Shown here: positions 1-10,326 of the stretch, piece after piece
How positions within the stretch are numbered: position 1 is the first letter of the stretch
How the letters are laid out: each line of letters begins with the position of its first letter
Assembly: GCA_003220855.1 (NCBI GenBank)
Contig: QHTP01000037.1
Coordinates: 1 to 34,853, forward strand
Direction of reading: 5' to 3'
Source of the DNA: Gemmatimonadota bacterium
GTDB taxonomy: Bacteria; Gemmatimonadota; Gemmatimonadetes; Gemmatimonadales; GWC2-71-9
Length of the DNA stretch: 34,853 nucleotides
Translations under genes and position numbers: made by a program
Notes under the pieces: generated by a model
Seen by the model: the letters and a program-made list of their open reading frames with translations, nothing else
What the model was told of the DNA's origin: nothing
Databases searched by the model: none

Positions 1-408
1 GTTGAAGGTCGGCCAGCGCGTGCTCCCGATCCCCACGTCCACGAAATCCACGACGCCGCGCGCGCTGCGGACGCGATCGATCACGTTGCCGACCGCGCCG
101 GCGCACACCAGCGCGAGCGCGACGATTCGAAAGCGGTCGCCCGGGCGCGTCGCCAGGACCATGGACCGCAGCACGAACAAGGCGACCAGGGCGAGCCCGA
201 AGAAGATCCAGCGCGAGTAGGCGCCGAGGCACAGCCCGAACGCCGCGCACTGGTTGAAGACCAGCCGCAGCTGCACGTAATCGCCGGCGAGTGGGATGGG
301 CCGCGTGGGCGCGAGCCACGCCTCCGCGAGCAATTTGGTGGCGAGGTCCGCGACGACGACCGCGGCGGCCGTTGCCCAGAACACGCGCCGATCAGCGACG
401 CTTGCCAT
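1..408 (-). CDS. lspA: Signal peptidase II (lipoprotein signal peptidase), C-terminus cut by window edge
   Basis: Reverse-strand translation from ATG at 408: MASVADRRVFWATAAAVVVADLATKLLAEAWLAPTRPIPLAGDYVQLRLVFNQCAAFGL...GAVGNVIDRVRSARGVVDFVDVGIGSTRWPTFN; NxxAAF, GNxxDR and VDF...PTFN motifs of LspA. Adjacent to dksA-like and ileS. Confidence 0.88.
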   Translation of the reverse strand, partial: MASVADRRVFWATAAAVVVADLATKLLAEAWLAPTRPIPLAGDYVQLRLVFNQCAAFGLCLGAYSRWIFFGLALVALFVLRSMVLATRPGDRFRIVALALVCAGAVGNVIDRVRSARGVVDFVDVGIGSTRWPTFN

Positions 409-814
409 CTTCCTCCTTGGCCTTGCACTTGATGCAGAGCCGCGCATGCGGGAGCGCGTCGAGCCGCTCGAACAGGATGTCCTCCCCGCATTGCTCGCAC
501 TTGCCGAACTTGTCGGGCGTCTGATACAGGCGGCGCAGGGCCTGGTTGACGTGCCAGAGATAGCGGCCCTCCTGCGAGGCGAACAGAAACGCCTTCTCGC
601 GCTCCATGGCGTCGGTGCCCTGGTCCGCCATGTGGAACGAGTAGCTCGAGAGATCGCCGTCCGATGCCTGCAGGCTCGAGTTGAACGACTCGTCGTAATA
701 GCCGAGCTCTTTCATCACGCGGGCCCGCTCCTCGAGCAGTCGCTTTTCGAGGTGGGTCAGCTGTTTCTTGCTCAGGCCACCCTTGGTCGTCTTGGCTTTC
801 GATTTCGTCGGCAT
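392..814 (-). CDS. TraR/DksA family zinc-finger protein
   Basis: 140 aa with C-terminal C4 zinc finger CEQCGEDILFERLDALPHARLCIKCK; overlaps lspA start and ileS stop. Confidence 0.88.
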   Translation of the reverse strand: MPTKSKAKTTKGGLSKKQLTHLEKRLLEERARVMKELGYYDESFNSSLQASDGDLSSYSFHMADQGTDAMEREKAFLFASQEGRYLWHVNQALRRLYQTPDKFGKCEQCGEDILFERLDALPHARLCIKCKAKEEDGKRR

Positions 815-3800
815 TATCGCGTACCGCCCTTTCGTCCGTCATGGCGCCGGATCGCAATCGTCACCCGGCGCGCTTCGATGTCCAATTCTCGTGTCACGTC
901 CGCCTCGTCGAACACGGCGCCCAGCACCACCTTGCGGGCCAGGGTCTCGCCCTCGACGAAGTTCTGAAAGGCCGACACGGCCGCCACAATGTCCGCCGCG
1001 CCGGCCACGCTCAGCTCGATGCGGGTGGTGTACTCATAGCCCGCTTCCTTCCGCAGCCGCTGGACGCGATGCACGAGCTCACGTGCCAGGCCCTCCTGGA
1101 TCAGGTCCTCCGACAACCGCGGGTCGACGGCGACGACGTACGGACCGTCGGCCTGGACCGCCCAGTCGCTCACCACCTCGCGTGTGACCACCACGTCCTC
1201 GGGGTGGAAGGCGAACTCCCCCGCCTGCACGGGGTCCCCATGTTCGAGCGCCGCGAGCTGCTCCGCCGTGAGCTGCGACACCAAGGCGGCCGCCCGGGGC
1301 GTCTCCTTGCCGTACCGCTTCCCCAGGCTGCGGAACTCGGGCTTCCCTTTGAGCCGCACGAGCTCGTGGTCGGAGCCCGCGACGTCGACGGCCTTGGCGT
1401 TCACTTCCGCGGCCAGGATATCTAACAGGTCGGCAAAGGCCGGGCCCTTCACGGCCGTCGGGACGGCCACCTGGAGCCGGGCCACGGGCTGGCGCACGTT
1501 GAGCTTCCTGGTCTCCCGCGCGGCCCGCGCCAGGGACGCCAGGCGGCGATGGGCCGCCATGGCCTCGAGCAGCTCCGGCTCGCGTCGCCCCTGATCGGCC
1601 GGGAACGGCGCCAGATGCACCGAGGTTCCCGTGAGCGAGCGGTGCATCCAGTCCGCGATGAACGGCGCCACGGGCGCGAGCAGCCGGGCCGCCGTCACGA
1701 GCACCTCGTGCAGCGTCGCCAACGCGACCGGGTCGGCCGCCCGGTCCGGGGCCCAGAAGCGCGGTCGGTTGGTGCGGACGTACCAGTTGGAGAGGTCGTC
1801 CACCACGAACCCCATGATGGCGCGCACGCCGGTCGTCACGTCGTAGTCGTTCCACGCTGCGCGCGCCGCCGCGACCACCTCGTCGAGCCGGGCCAGCACC
1901 CAGCGGTCGGTGAGGGGACGGCCGGCCACCGGCGGGCCACCGTCGGACGGCTTCCAGTCGCCCGCATACTGCGCGAAAAAATTGTAGGTGTGGCGCACCG
2001 TGTTCAGGAACCCGCCCGCGACATCGGGCACCTGGCGCCGGTCGAACCGCTTGGGTAGCCACACCTGGCTCTGACCGAGCAGGTACAGGCGCACCGCGTC
2101 CGCGCCGTATTCCTCGATCACTTCCCAGGGGTTCACGACGTTGCCGCGGCTCTTCGACATCTTCTGGCCGTGCGCGTCGAGCACCAGCTCGTTCACGATC
2201 ACGTTCTTGTACACGAGCGAGTCGAAGGCCGCCACGCCGATCGCCAGCAGCGAGTAGAACCAGCCGCGCGTCTGATCCACCCCCTCGCAGATGAAGTCCG
2301 CGGGGAAGTGCGCCTTGAAGTCGGCCTGGTGCACGAACGGGTAATGCCACTGCGCGTACGGCATCGCGCCCGAGTCGAACCAGGCATCGATCACCTCGGG
2401 CACCCGCCGCATGGTGCCGCCACACGTGCGGCAACGCCAGGTGTACCGATCGATGGTCGGCTTGTGCGGGTCGAAGTCCGCCGGCAGCCCCTTCCCCCAG
2501 CGCTCCGCCAGGTCGGCGAAGGAGCCGATCACCTCGCGGTGCTCGGCCTCCGCATCGCACTCCCACACGTTCAGCGGCGTGCCCCAGTAGCGGTCGCGCG
2601 ACAGCGCCCAGTCGACGTTGTTCTCGAGCCACGCGCCGAACCGCCCGCTCCCGACCTCCGGCGGGTGCCAGCCGACTTGCGCGTTGACCTCGAGCATGCG
2701 GCTCTTCACCGCCGTGGTGCGCACGAACCAGGAGCTGCGCGCGTAGTAGATGAGCGCCGAATCGCAGCGCCAGCAGAACGGGTAGGTGTGCGTGTACGGC
2801 AGCGTCTCGAGCCAGCGACCCTCGCGCTTCAAGCGCTCGATGATCAGCCGGTTCGTCTCCTTGTCGGTCACGAGCCTGCCGTTGATCTCGTCCCAGCGGG
2901 TGCCCTGGAACGTGCCATCCGGGGCCACTGGGTTCACCATGGCGAGCCCGTATTGCTGCGCGGCGGCGTAGTCGTCGGCGCCGAAGGCGGGGGCCATGTG
3001 CACGAGCCCCGTGCCCTCCTCCGCCGACACGAAGCCTCCCGCCACCACGACGGCCCGCTGCCCCTCCTGCGGCAGCGGCATGACGTCGAACGGGCGCACG
3101 TACTTGAGGCCCACGAGCTCGCGCCCCGGGTACCCGGCCACCCGCGGGGCCGCCGCCAGCGGCTTGCCGCCCACGTGCACGTGCGTCGCGCGCTCGACCG
3201 CCGCGACGTAGCGGATCCCGTTGACCTCGTACTCGCCGTACTCCAGGTCGGGATGGACCGCCACCGCCACGTTCGAAAGCAGGGTCCAGGGCGTCGTGGT
3301 CCAGATGACCAGTTGGCGGTTCGGGTCGCTCGCCAAGGGAAAGGTGACATACACCGAATTGGTCTGGACCTCTTCGTAGCCCAGCGCCAGCTCGTGCGAC
3401 GACAGCGCCGTCCCGCAGCGCGGGCAGTACGGCAGCACCTTGTGTCCCCGGTACAGCAGCGCCTTGTCGTGCAGCCGCTTCAGGAGCCACCACACCGTCT
3501 CGATGTATTCGGGCGTGTACGTGATGTAGGGATGCTCGTAATCGAGCCAATACCCGACGCGCTCCGAGAGCGACTCCCAGTCCGTCTTGTAGGTGAAGAC
3601 GCTCTCGCGGCACAGCTGGTTGAACTTCTCGACACCGTATGCCTCAATCTGCTTCTTGCCGGAGATCCCGAGGGTCTTTTCGACCTCGATCTCGACGGGC
3701 AAGCCGTGCGTGTCCCAGCCCGCGATGCGCGTGACGCCCTGCCCCAGCATCGTGTGGTAGCGGCACACCAGATCCTTGATCGTGCGCGCGAACACGTGGT

Positions 3801-3972
3801 GGATGCCCGGCCGCCCGTTGGCCGTGGGCGGCCCCTCGTAGAACACGAACGGCGGGCCGTACCGGGCGGCCTCCTGCGTTTTCTGGAACAGGCGCTCGTG
3901 CTTCCAAGCCGCGAGCAGCTGCTTCTCCAGCGCGTCGGGCGAGAGCTTGGGATCGAACAGCCGGTACGCCAT
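814..3972 (-). CDS. ileS: Isoleucyl-tRNA synthetase
   Basis: Start MAYRLFDPKLSPDALEKQLLAAWKHERLF; HIGH-like GRPGIHHVFARTIKD; KMSKSRGNVVNPWEV; WDTHGLPVEIEVEK. The ORF track extends upstream to 4455 but that part is antisense/alternate frame of PNP. Confidence 0.97.
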   Translation of the reverse strand: MAYRLFDPKLSPDALEKQLLAAWKHERLFQKTQEAARYGPPFVFYEGPPTANGRPGIHHVFARTIKDLVCRYHTMLGQGVTRIAGWDTHGLPVEIEVEKTLGISGKKQIEAYGVEKFNQLCRESVFTYKTDWESLSERVGYWLDYEHPYITYTPEYIETVWWLLKRLHDKALLYRGHKVLPYCPRCGTALSSHELALGYEEVQTNSVYVTFPLASDPNRQLVIWTTTPWTLLSNVAVAVHPDLEYGEYEVNGIRYVAAVERATHVHVGGKPLAAAPRVAGYPGRELVGLKYVRPFDVMPLPQEGQRAVVVAGGFVSAEEGTGLVHMAPAFGADDYAAAQQYGLAMVNPVAPDGTFQGTRWDEINGRLVTDKETNRLIIERLKREGRWLETLPYTHTYPFCWRCDSALIYYARSSWFVRTTAVKSRMLEVNAQVGWHPPEVGSGRFGAWLENNVDWALSRDRYWGTPLNVWECDAEAEHREVIGSFADLAERWGKGLPADFDPHKPTIDRYTWRCRTCGGTMRRVPEVIDAWFDSGAMPYAQWHYPFVHQADFKAHFPADFICEGVDQTRGWFYSLLAIGVAAFDSLVYKNVIVNELVLDAHGQKMSKSRGNVVNPWEVIEEYGADAVRLYLLGQSQVWLPKRFDRRQVPDVAGGFLNTVRHTYNFFAQYAGDWKPSDGGPPVAGRPLTDRWVLARLDEVVAAARAAWNDYDVTTGVRAIMGFVVDDLSNWYVRTNRPRFWAPDRAADPVALATLHEVLVTAARLLAPVAPFIADWMHRSLTGTSVHLAPFPADQGRREPELLEAMAAHRRLASLARAARETRKLNVRQPVARLQVAVPTAVKGPAFADLLDILAAEVNAKAVDVAGSDHELVRLKGKPEFRSLGKRYGKETPRAAALVSQLTAEQLAALEHGDPVQAGEFAFHPEDVVVTREVVSDWAVQADGPYVVAVDPRLSEDLIQEGLARELVHRVQRLRKEAGYEYTTRIELSVAGAADIVAAVSAFQNFVEGETLARKVVLGAVFDEADVTRELDIEARRVTIAIRRHDGRKGGTR

Positions 3973-4778
3973 CAGTTGAGGCGCTCCAACACGCCGCGCA
4001 CCAGCGCCGTGAGCTTGGGCTCGGCGCCGCGCGCCACGGCGATGATCTGCTCCACCGACGTGGGGACCAGCGCGTCGGGCAGGCACTGGTCGGTGATGAT
4101 CGACACCCCGAGCACCCGGACGCCCAGGTGCACTGCGGCGATCACTTCCGGGACCGTGCTCATGCCCACGACATCGGCGCCGAGCGCGCGGAGCATGCGG
4201 TACTCGGCGCGGGTCTCGAGACTGGGACCCGCGACGGCGACGTAGACGCCCTCGCGCAAGGTGAGGCCGCGCTCCAGGGCCACCGCGCGCGCCAGGGCGC
4301 GCAGGCCGGCGTCGTAAGGCTGGGACATGTCGGGAAACCGCGGGCCCAGCCGGTCGTCGTTGGGCCCGACGAGCGGGTTGTCGCCCAACAGGTTGATGTG
4401 ATCGGCGATGAGCATCAAGTCGCCCGGGCTCCACAGGGGATGCATCCCGCCGCACGCGTTCGACACGATCATGGTGCGCGCGCCGAGCTGCCGCAGCACG
4501 CGGACCGGGAAGACGATCTGCGGGAGCGTGTATCCCTCATAACGGTGGAACCGCCCCTGCATCGCCATGACGCGCCGCCCGGCCAGCGTCCCCACCAGCA
4601 GCGACCCGGCGTGGCTCTCCACCGTCGACAGCGGAAACCCGGGGATCTCCCCGTAGGGGATCCGCGTCTCCACGCTCACCTCGTCGGCGAGTCCCCCGAG
4701 CCCGGTGCCGAGGATGATCGCGACGTCCGGGACGAGCTGGGTCCGCGCCTGCACCGCGCGGACCGCATCCGCGATCAT
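3972..4778 (-). CDS. Purine-nucleoside phosphorylase
   Basis: ILGTGLGGLADEV, GRFHRYEGY, SNACGGMHPLWSPGDLMLIADHIN, GPSLETRAEYRMLRALGADVVGMSTVPEV motifs of PNP class I. Confidence 0.94.
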   Translation of the reverse strand: MIADAVRAVQARTQLVPDVAIILGTGLGGLADEVSVETRIPYGEIPGFPLSTVESHAGSLLVGTLAGRRVMAMQGRFHRYEGYTLPQIVFPVRVLRQLGARTMIVSNACGGMHPLWSPGDLMLIADHINLLGDNPLVGPNDDRLGPRFPDMSQPYDAGLRALARAVALERGLTLREGVYVAVAGPSLETRAEYRMLRALGADVVGMSTVPEVIAAVHLGVRVLGVSIITDQCLPDALVPTSVEQIIAVARGAEPKLTALVRGVLERLN

Positions 4779-5248
4779 CCGTCCCGTTGACCGTCCAGCG
4801 CGCGGAGCTCGGCGAGCTGCCGCTCGAGCAGCGCGCGGAATCCGGCCACGTACGCCTGGAACTGGCGCTGCACGTCCGCGCTCTGGCGCTCGACCTCGCC
4901 CTGCGAGGCGCGCGCGCCGTCGAGGATCCGCTGCGCTTCCGCCTGGGCCTCGCGCACGATCACCTGCGCCTCCCGCGCCGCCCCCGCGCGCGTCTCCTCG
5001 CGCAGCTGTTGGGCCGCCACCAGCGCCTCGTTCATGGCGCGCTCGCGGTCGCGGTACACCCGCAGCTGCTCCCCAAGCGCCGCCACGCGCTCCTCGAGCA
5101 CGGCCTTCTCGCGCAGGATCCGCTCCAGCTCGTCGGCCACGCGGGCGCGAAAGTCCTCGACGCCGACCGGCTCGTACCCGCGCAGGCTGCGCCGGAACTC
5201 CTGCTTCCGGACGTCGAGCGGGGTGAGATGGAACGCGGGCTCGCTCAC
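4775..5248 (-). CDS. DivIVA domain-containing protein
   Basis: GTG start VSEPAFHLTPLDVRKQEFRRSLRGYEPVGVEDFRARVADELERILREK followed by coiled coil; N-terminus matches DivIVA (LTPLDVRxxEFxxxxRGYxxxxVxxFL). Next to yggS. Confidence 0.85.
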   Translation of the reverse strand: MSEPAFHLTPLDVRKQEFRRSLRGYEPVGVEDFRARVADELERILREKAVLEERVAALGEQLRVYRDRERAMNEALVAAQQLREETRAGAAREAQVIVREAQAEAQRILDGARASQGEVERQSADVQRQFQAYVAGFRALLERQLAELRALDGQRDG

Positions 5249-5943
5249 GGCGTCGTCGCCTCCCTCAGACCGAACAGGACGGTACCCAAGCGGATCACCG
5301 TTGCCCCCTCCTCGACCGCCGTGCCGTAGTCGGCGGACATCCCCATCGAGAGCGTCGGCAGCCATAGCCCCTCCTCCTGCAAAGCGTCCCGCAACTCGCG
5401 CAGCCCACGGAACGTGCGCCGCTGCACGTCCGGAGCATCGGTGAACGGCGCGATCGTCATCAACCCCTCGAGCATCAGATGCGGCAACGCGGCCAAGCGG
5501 CGCGCCACCGCCGGCGCCTCCGCCGGCGCGCACCCGCTCTTCTGCGCCTCCCCCGCCACATTCACCTGCAGCAACACCCGCTGGCGCGCGCCCTGCGCCG
5601 CCGCCCGCTGGTCCAGCTCCTCCGCCAGTGCGGCCGAGTCCACCGAGTGCACCAGCGCGAACCGCCCGGCCACGAGCTTCGCCTTGTTGCGCTGCAGGTG
5701 CCCGATCAAGTGCCACGTCGCCCGGCGCCCCGCCGGCGTGTCGAGCTTCTCCAGCGCTTCCTGCACCCGGTTCTCGCCCACGTCCGCGAGGCCCGCGCCC
5801 AGCGCCGCCTCCACCGCGTCCAACCCGAAGCCCTTCGTCACCGCCACGATCGTCACCGGGTGCGTCCGACCGGCGATCGCCTGCCGCCGAGCGATCTCGG
5901 CCCGTACGTGGGCCAGGCGCTCGGGGAAGGCCCCAAAATTCAT
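5245..5943 (-). CDS. YggS family pyridoxal phosphate-dependent enzyme (PLPBP)
   Basis: VAVTKGF, GENRVQEALEK, WHLIGHLQRNKAK, LMTIAPF, LSMGMSADYGTAVEEGATVIRLGTVLFG. Confidence 0.95.
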   Translation of the reverse strand: MNFGAFPERLAHVRAEIARRQAIAGRTHPVTIVAVTKGFGLDAVEAALGAGLADVGENRVQEALEKLDTPAGRRATWHLIGHLQRNKAKLVAGRFALVHSVDSAALAEELDQRAAAQGARQRVLLQVNVAGEAQKSGCAPAEAPAVARRLAALPHLMLEGLMTIAPFTDAPDVQRRTFRGLRELRDALQEEGLWLPTLSMGMSADYGTAVEEGATVIRLGTVLFGLREATTP

Positions 5944-5988
5944 AACCGCAAAAATTAGCCCAGCGCGCTTATTGAAACAATCGGGGGG

Positions 5989-6789
5989 TCAGCTGGCGGC
6001 AGCGGTAACTCGTTCGCCGCCTTCGAGGTGCGCGATGGCGCCCGAGAGGAGATCGCGCACCTGCTGCGGCGTGAGATGGCGGTGCAGCAGCCCGTGACTG
6101 GCCACCGAGATGGTCGAGGTCTCCTCCGAGACCACGAACACGGTGGCGTCGGTCTCTTCGGACAGGCCGAGTGCGGCGCGGTGGCGCGTCCCGAGCGACT
6201 TGTCCGCGACCTTGAACTGGGTGAGGGGGAGCACGCAGCCGGCGCCGATGATGCGGTCGCCCCGCACCAGCACGGCACCGTCGTGCAAGGGGGAGTACGG
6301 AGTGAAGATCGTGGTGAGCAGATCGGCGGAGACCTTGGCCTCCATCGGGACTCCGGAGGAGATGAACTCCTCGAGCCCGATGTCGCCCTCGACGGCGACG
6401 ATGGCGCCGGTGCCGGCGCGCGACAGCCGGTCCATCGCCTCGGCGATCTCCTCGGCCACCGACTGGCGCTCGCTCTGCGAGAAGCGGCGCATGAGCCGCG
6501 ACTGGCCGAGACGGGCCAGGGCATTCCGCAGCTCGGGCTGGAACACCACCACGGCCGCGAACGCCCCGAACGTGAACACGTACGAGAGCAGCGCGCTGAT
6601 CATCGTGAACTTGGCGAGCAGCGACGCGAAATAGGCGATCGACAAAATCATGACGCCGACCACGATCTGCATCGCCCGCGTCCCGACCAGGAACAGCAGG
6701 AAGCGGTAGATCACGAACGCGACGAGCAGGATCTCGACCACGTCCGGCCAGAACCGCGGGATCAGGAACCGGTAGGCTTCGAAGTTCAC
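5989..6789 (-). CDS. cdaA: Diadenylate cyclase CdaA (DAC domain)
   Basis: N-terminal TM segments then DAC motifs: FTPYSPLHDGAVLVRGDRIIGAGCVLPLT and LGTRHRAALGLSEETDATVFVVSEETSTIS. GTG start overlaps folP stop (GTGA). Confidence 0.92.
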   Translation of the reverse strand: MNFEAYRFLIPRFWPDVVEILLVAFVIYRFLLFLVGTRAMQIVVGVMILSIAYFASLLAKFTMISALLSYVFTFGAFAAVVVFQPELRNALARLGQSRLMRRFSQSERQSVAEEIAEAMDRLSRAGTGAIVAVEGDIGLEEFISSGVPMEAKVSADLLTTIFTPYSPLHDGAVLVRGDRIIGAGCVLPLTQFKVADKSLGTRHRAALGLSEETDATVFVVSEETSTISVASHGLLHRHLTPQQVRDLLSGAIAHLEGGERVTAAAS

Positions 6790-7952
6790 GTTGCGCTCGT
6801 CGTCGCGCCGGCCACCCGCAGCGCCTCGCAGGTGAGCGCGGCGTCGTGGACCCGGAACAGGCGTGCCCCGCGCTCCCACGCGAGCGCGCACGCCACCGCC
6901 GTGGCGCGGTCGCGATCCTCGACCGGCCGCCCGGTGGCGGCCCCGAGGAAGCGTTTGCGCGACGGCCCCACGGCTACAGGATACCCCAAGCCGACCACGG
7001 TTGCTAGCTCGTCGAGCAGGCGAAAGTTCTGCTCCGGACCCTTCGCGAACCCGAACCCCGGATCCACCACGATCCGCTCGCGCGGCACGTCGGCCCGCTC
7101 GGCCCGCGCCGCCGCGGCGCCCAGCTCGGCGGCGACCTCGACCGCCACCTGCCGGTACAGGGCGAGTCCCTCCATCGTGTCGGGCGTCCCGCGCATGTGC
7201 ATGACGATCACGCCGGCTCCCCCCTGCGCCACTACGCGCGCCAGATCGGGATCGAAGGCCAGGCCCGACACGTCGTTGATCACCGCGGCCCCGGCCGCGA
7301 GCGCCGCGCGCGCGACGGCCGCCTTGCGCGTATCCACCGATATAGGCCCCAGCCCGCGACGCGCCAGCTGCTCGACCACCGGCGCCACCCGCCCGATTTC
7401 CTCGGTGCTGGCCACGGGCGCCGCGCCGGGCCGCGTCGACTCGCCGCCGACGTCCAGCAGCTCGCACCCCTCCGCCACCAGCCGTTCGGCCTGCGCCACC
7501 GCGCGATCCACCGTGGAGAACCGGCCGCCGTCCGAAAAGGAGTCGGGCGTCACGTTCACGATGCCGATCAAGACCGGATGGTCGAGGGAGAGCGTGCGCC
7601 CGACGATCTCCCAGCGGCGCGGCGGATCGGCGTAGCTCGCGAGGAAACGGCCCAGCTCGGGCGCCAGGCGCTCGAGCCCCGGCGGCACCCGGTCGGGGCG
7701 CGCCAGCGGCGCCAGCCGGCTGGCCGCCGCGCTCACGAGCGCCCATCCCTCGCCGGTGAGCACATCGGCACCGGCCTTCGCGCCCCAGCGCACCAGGGCT
7801 TCGCGCTCGGGCTCGGTGACGTCCTCGAGCAGGACGACGAGGGACTGGAGGCCCGTGGCGGCGAACCACGCGGGCTGGGCGTCCCAGCCCCGCGCCGCGA
7901 GCGCCGCACGCACGGCTTCGGGAGTGTGGGCGGCGAGCGGGGTGAGCTTCAC
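6786..7952 (-). CDS. folP: Dihydropteroate synthase
   Basis: LIGIVNVTPDSFSDGGRF, LDVGGESTRPGA, INDVSGLAFDPDLARVV, VIVMHMRGTPDTM, VDPGFGFAKGPEQN, PVAVGPSRKRFLG. Confidence 0.96.
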   Translation of the reverse strand: MKLTPLAAHTPEAVRAALAARGWDAQPAWFAATGLQSLVVLLEDVTEPEREALVRWGAKAGADVLTGEGWALVSAAASRLAPLARPDRVPPGLERLAPELGRFLASYADPPRRWEIVGRTLSLDHPVLIGIVNVTPDSFSDGGRFSTVDRAVAQAERLVAEGCELLDVGGESTRPGAAPVASTEEIGRVAPVVEQLARRGLGPISVDTRKAAVARAALAAGAAVINDVSGLAFDPDLARVVAQGGAGVIVMHMRGTPDTMEGLALYRQVAVEVAAELGAAAARAERADVPRERIVVDPGFGFAKGPEQNFRLLDELATVVGLGYPVAVGPSRKRFLGAATGRPVEDRDRATAVACALAWERGARLFRVHDAALTCEALRVAGATTSAT

Positions 7953-7969
7953 CGCACCAGTCTCTCGTG

Positions 7970-9142
7970 CTACGACGCGCGCAACGCGCTGACGATGTTG
8001 AGCCGCGCCGCCCGCACCGCCGGGAGGAAGCCGCCGACGACGCCCATCACCACGGCGAAGATCAGGGCGCCCGTGACGACGCCCGGCGACAATGCGAACC
8101 CGAAGCCGATCTCCGAGAAACTCTGGAAGTTGACGACCGAAATCCGCTCGAAAGAGAGGAGCGCGGCGAGCGCGACGCCGAGGGCACCGCCCACGAGCGC
8201 CAGCAGCACGGACTCGACCAGGAACGCTCCCAGGACGCTGCGTCGCCTGAACCCGAGGGCCCGCAGCGTGCCCACCTCGACGGTCCGGTTCGCGACCGCC
8301 GCGTACATCGTGATCATCGCCCCGATCATCGCGCCGAAGCTGAAGATCGTGGTCACGATGATCCCGAGGGTCCGGATGAACATGGCGAGCGTCTTCGACT
8401 GTTCCTGGTAGTAGTCCCGCTCGTGTTTGAGTTCGACGTACTGCATGCGGGGATCGGCCTGGAGTCGGGTCTTGAGCTGGTCGAACCCGCCGGGCTGGGC
8501 GAGGCGGAAGGTGACGGACGAATACACCGGGCGCCCGAACGCCTGCATGAACTGGTCGACGTCGCCCCAGATCTCCGAGTCGAAGGCCGTGCCACCCGCA
8601 TCGGTGATGCCGACCACGGTCCAGCGGTCGCCACCGAAGGCGAGCGCTGCACCGAGGGCCACGCCCTTGAAGAGCGTCGCGATGCCCTTCCCCACCACGA
8701 CTTCGTGCGTGCCGAACTGGAAGGGCCGTCCCTGGACGATATGGACCCCGGGCCGAAGCTCCAGCGCGCGGTTCGACACGCCCCGAATCGACACGTTGCC
8801 GAGCGCGTTGCTCTTCTTCTTGTAGAGGTCGATGACGAGGATCACTTCGCGCGACAGGACGGCGCGATCTTCGGTCCCCCGCGCCACGCCGGTCTCGGCT
8901 TCGAGCACGTCCGCCGTCGCCCGGTCGACCTGACTCGAGAGCTCGGACGTGGCCGAGCGCCTGAGCACGATCACGTTGTCCGCTGCGCCGGTCTCGACGA
9001 GGGTCGCTTCCAGGCCCCGGGCGAGCATGAGCACGCCGGCGAACACGAACACGACGAGCGCCACGCCGCCGACGGTGAGCGCGGTGCTGAGGCGGCGGGC
9101 CCAGAGGCTCCGCCAGATGTATGAGAACGGGATCCGCATCAT
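7970..9142 (-). CDS. ABC transporter permease (FtsX/MacB-like core)
   Basis: N-terminal TM (ALTVGGVALVVFVFAGVLML), MacB_PCD-like periplasmic region, C-terminal FtsX-like TM bundle (EVGTLRALGFRRRSVLGAFLVESVLLALVGGALG). Confidence 0.88.
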   Translation of the reverse strand: MMRIPFSYIWRSLWARRLSTALTVGGVALVVFVFAGVLMLARGLEATLVETGAADNVIVLRRSATSELSSQVDRATADVLEAETGVARGTEDRAVLSREVILVIDLYKKKSNALGNVSIRGVSNRALELRPGVHIVQGRPFQFGTHEVVVGKGIATLFKGVALGAALAFGGDRWTVVGITDAGGTAFDSEIWGDVDQFMQAFGRPVYSSVTFRLAQPGGFDQLKTRLQADPRMQYVELKHERDYYQEQSKTLAMFIRTLGIIVTTIFSFGAMIGAMITMYAAVANRTVEVGTLRALGFRRRSVLGAFLVESVLLALVGGALGVALAALLSFERISVVNFQSFSEIGFGFALSPGVVTGALIFAVVMGVVGGFLPAVRAARLNIVSALRAS

Positions 9143-9149
9143 GGCCGGG

Positions 9150-10316
9150 CTATCCCACCGTCCGCAGGCCGACGACGATCGGCATGCGCACGACCCGGTT
9201 CGCGGGGATGGCCGCGGCGGCGAGCCCGGCGAGGAGCGCCGCCCCGATCCCGAGCGCCATCGTGATGGGCGCGACGTTGATCACAGGGAAGAAAGTCGGG
9301 AGCGCCTGCGCGAACCCTTTCACGATCGGGAACGTGAGGAGTAGCCCGAGCACGCCGCCCGACAGCGAGATCACCAGCGCTTCGCCCAGCACGAAGCCCG
9401 CGAGCTGGCGCCCCGAGAAGCCGAGCGTCTTCAGGACCGCGTACTCGCGGGTCCGCTCGCGGACCGACATGACGATCGTGTTCGCGAGCACCAAGAGAAT
9501 GATCCCGACGATCACGACCGAGATCACCTGCAGCGACGTAATGATCGCCGACGACATCTGGACGAAGCTCTGTTGGAACTCGCGCTCACTTTCGGTCTTG
9601 GTCGGCGAGCGCGAGTTCACGAACTGCGTGTCCACCGCCGCCGCGACCCGCGCCATCGCGTCGGGCGACCCCACACGCAGGACGTACCATCCGGCGTCCA
9701 CCGGTCGACCGGGCTCGCGCTGGCGGACTTGCTCGAAGAGGTAGTCGTACTGGAAGAACATTTGCGTCTCGTCGGTCGACGGGTCGCGACCCGTGTAGAT
9801 CCCCCGCACCACCCACTGCCAGCGACCGGGGAAGATGTCGCCCTCCATCGTGATCACGTCGCCGAGCTTGAAGCCGTGCTGCTGGGCCAGCTTGCGGCCG
9901 ATGACGCAGGCGTTGCGCTCCTTCTTGAACGCCGCCAGCTGGTCCGGCGGCAGCTGGAACTCCGGGTAGAGGCTGAAATAGTTCTCGGGGTCGACCGCGA
10001 ACCGGGGCCAGAAGTTCTTGAAGTCGTTCGGGTCGCCGTACACGCCCCCGAACCAGTTGGCCCACGAGACGCCCGTGACGCCCGGGATCCTGGCGATCTC
10101 GTCCCGGTACGGCAGCGGAATCGGGAAGATCAGCGACACCCGATGGCGGGTGATCATGCGATTCGTGGCCGCTCCCGTGACGCCCGCGTTCCAGGCCCCC
10201 ACGATCGTGCGGATCAGGCCGAATGCCATCACCGCCGTGGCGATCCCCACGATGGTGAGCGCCGTGCGCAGGCGATGCCGGAAGAGATTCTTGAAGACGA
10301 GTCGCAGCAGTTTCAC
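9150..10316 (-). CDS. ABC transporter permease (FtsX/MacB-like core)
   Basis: [37 protein letters not shown] and [35 protein letters not shown] typical of FtsX/LolE/MacB permeases. Confidence 0.9.
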   Translation of the reverse strand: MKLLRLVFKNLFRHRLRTALTIVGIATAVMAFGLIRTIVGAWNAGVTGAATNRMITRHRVSLIFPIPLPYRDEIARIPGVTGVSWANWFGGVYGDPNDFKNFWPRFAVDPENYFSLYPEFQLPPDQLAAFKKERNACVIGRKLAQQHGFKLGDVITMEGDIFPGRWQWVVRGIYTGRDPSTDETQMFFQYDYLFEQVRQREPGRPVDAGWYVLRVGSPDAMARVAAAVDTQFVNSRSPTKTESEREFQQSFVQMSSAIITSLQVISVVIVGIILLVLANTIVMSVRERTREYAVLKTLGFSGRQLAGFVLGEALVISLSGGVLGLLLTFPIVKGFAQALPTFFPVINVAPITMALGIGAALLAGLAAAAIPANRVVRMPIVVGLRTVG

Positions 10317-10326
10317 GGCTGGCCCC

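Noticed and set aside
1079-3613. 844-aa minus-strand ORF
   Set aside because: Alternate frame within ileS, low-complexity R/G/A-rich; ileS motifs are all in the 814..3972 frame.
2170-4245. 691-aa plus-strand ORF
   Set aside because: Lies antisense to ileS and PNP; Arg/His/Val-rich composition typical of reverse frames of high-GC genes; no recognisable motifs.
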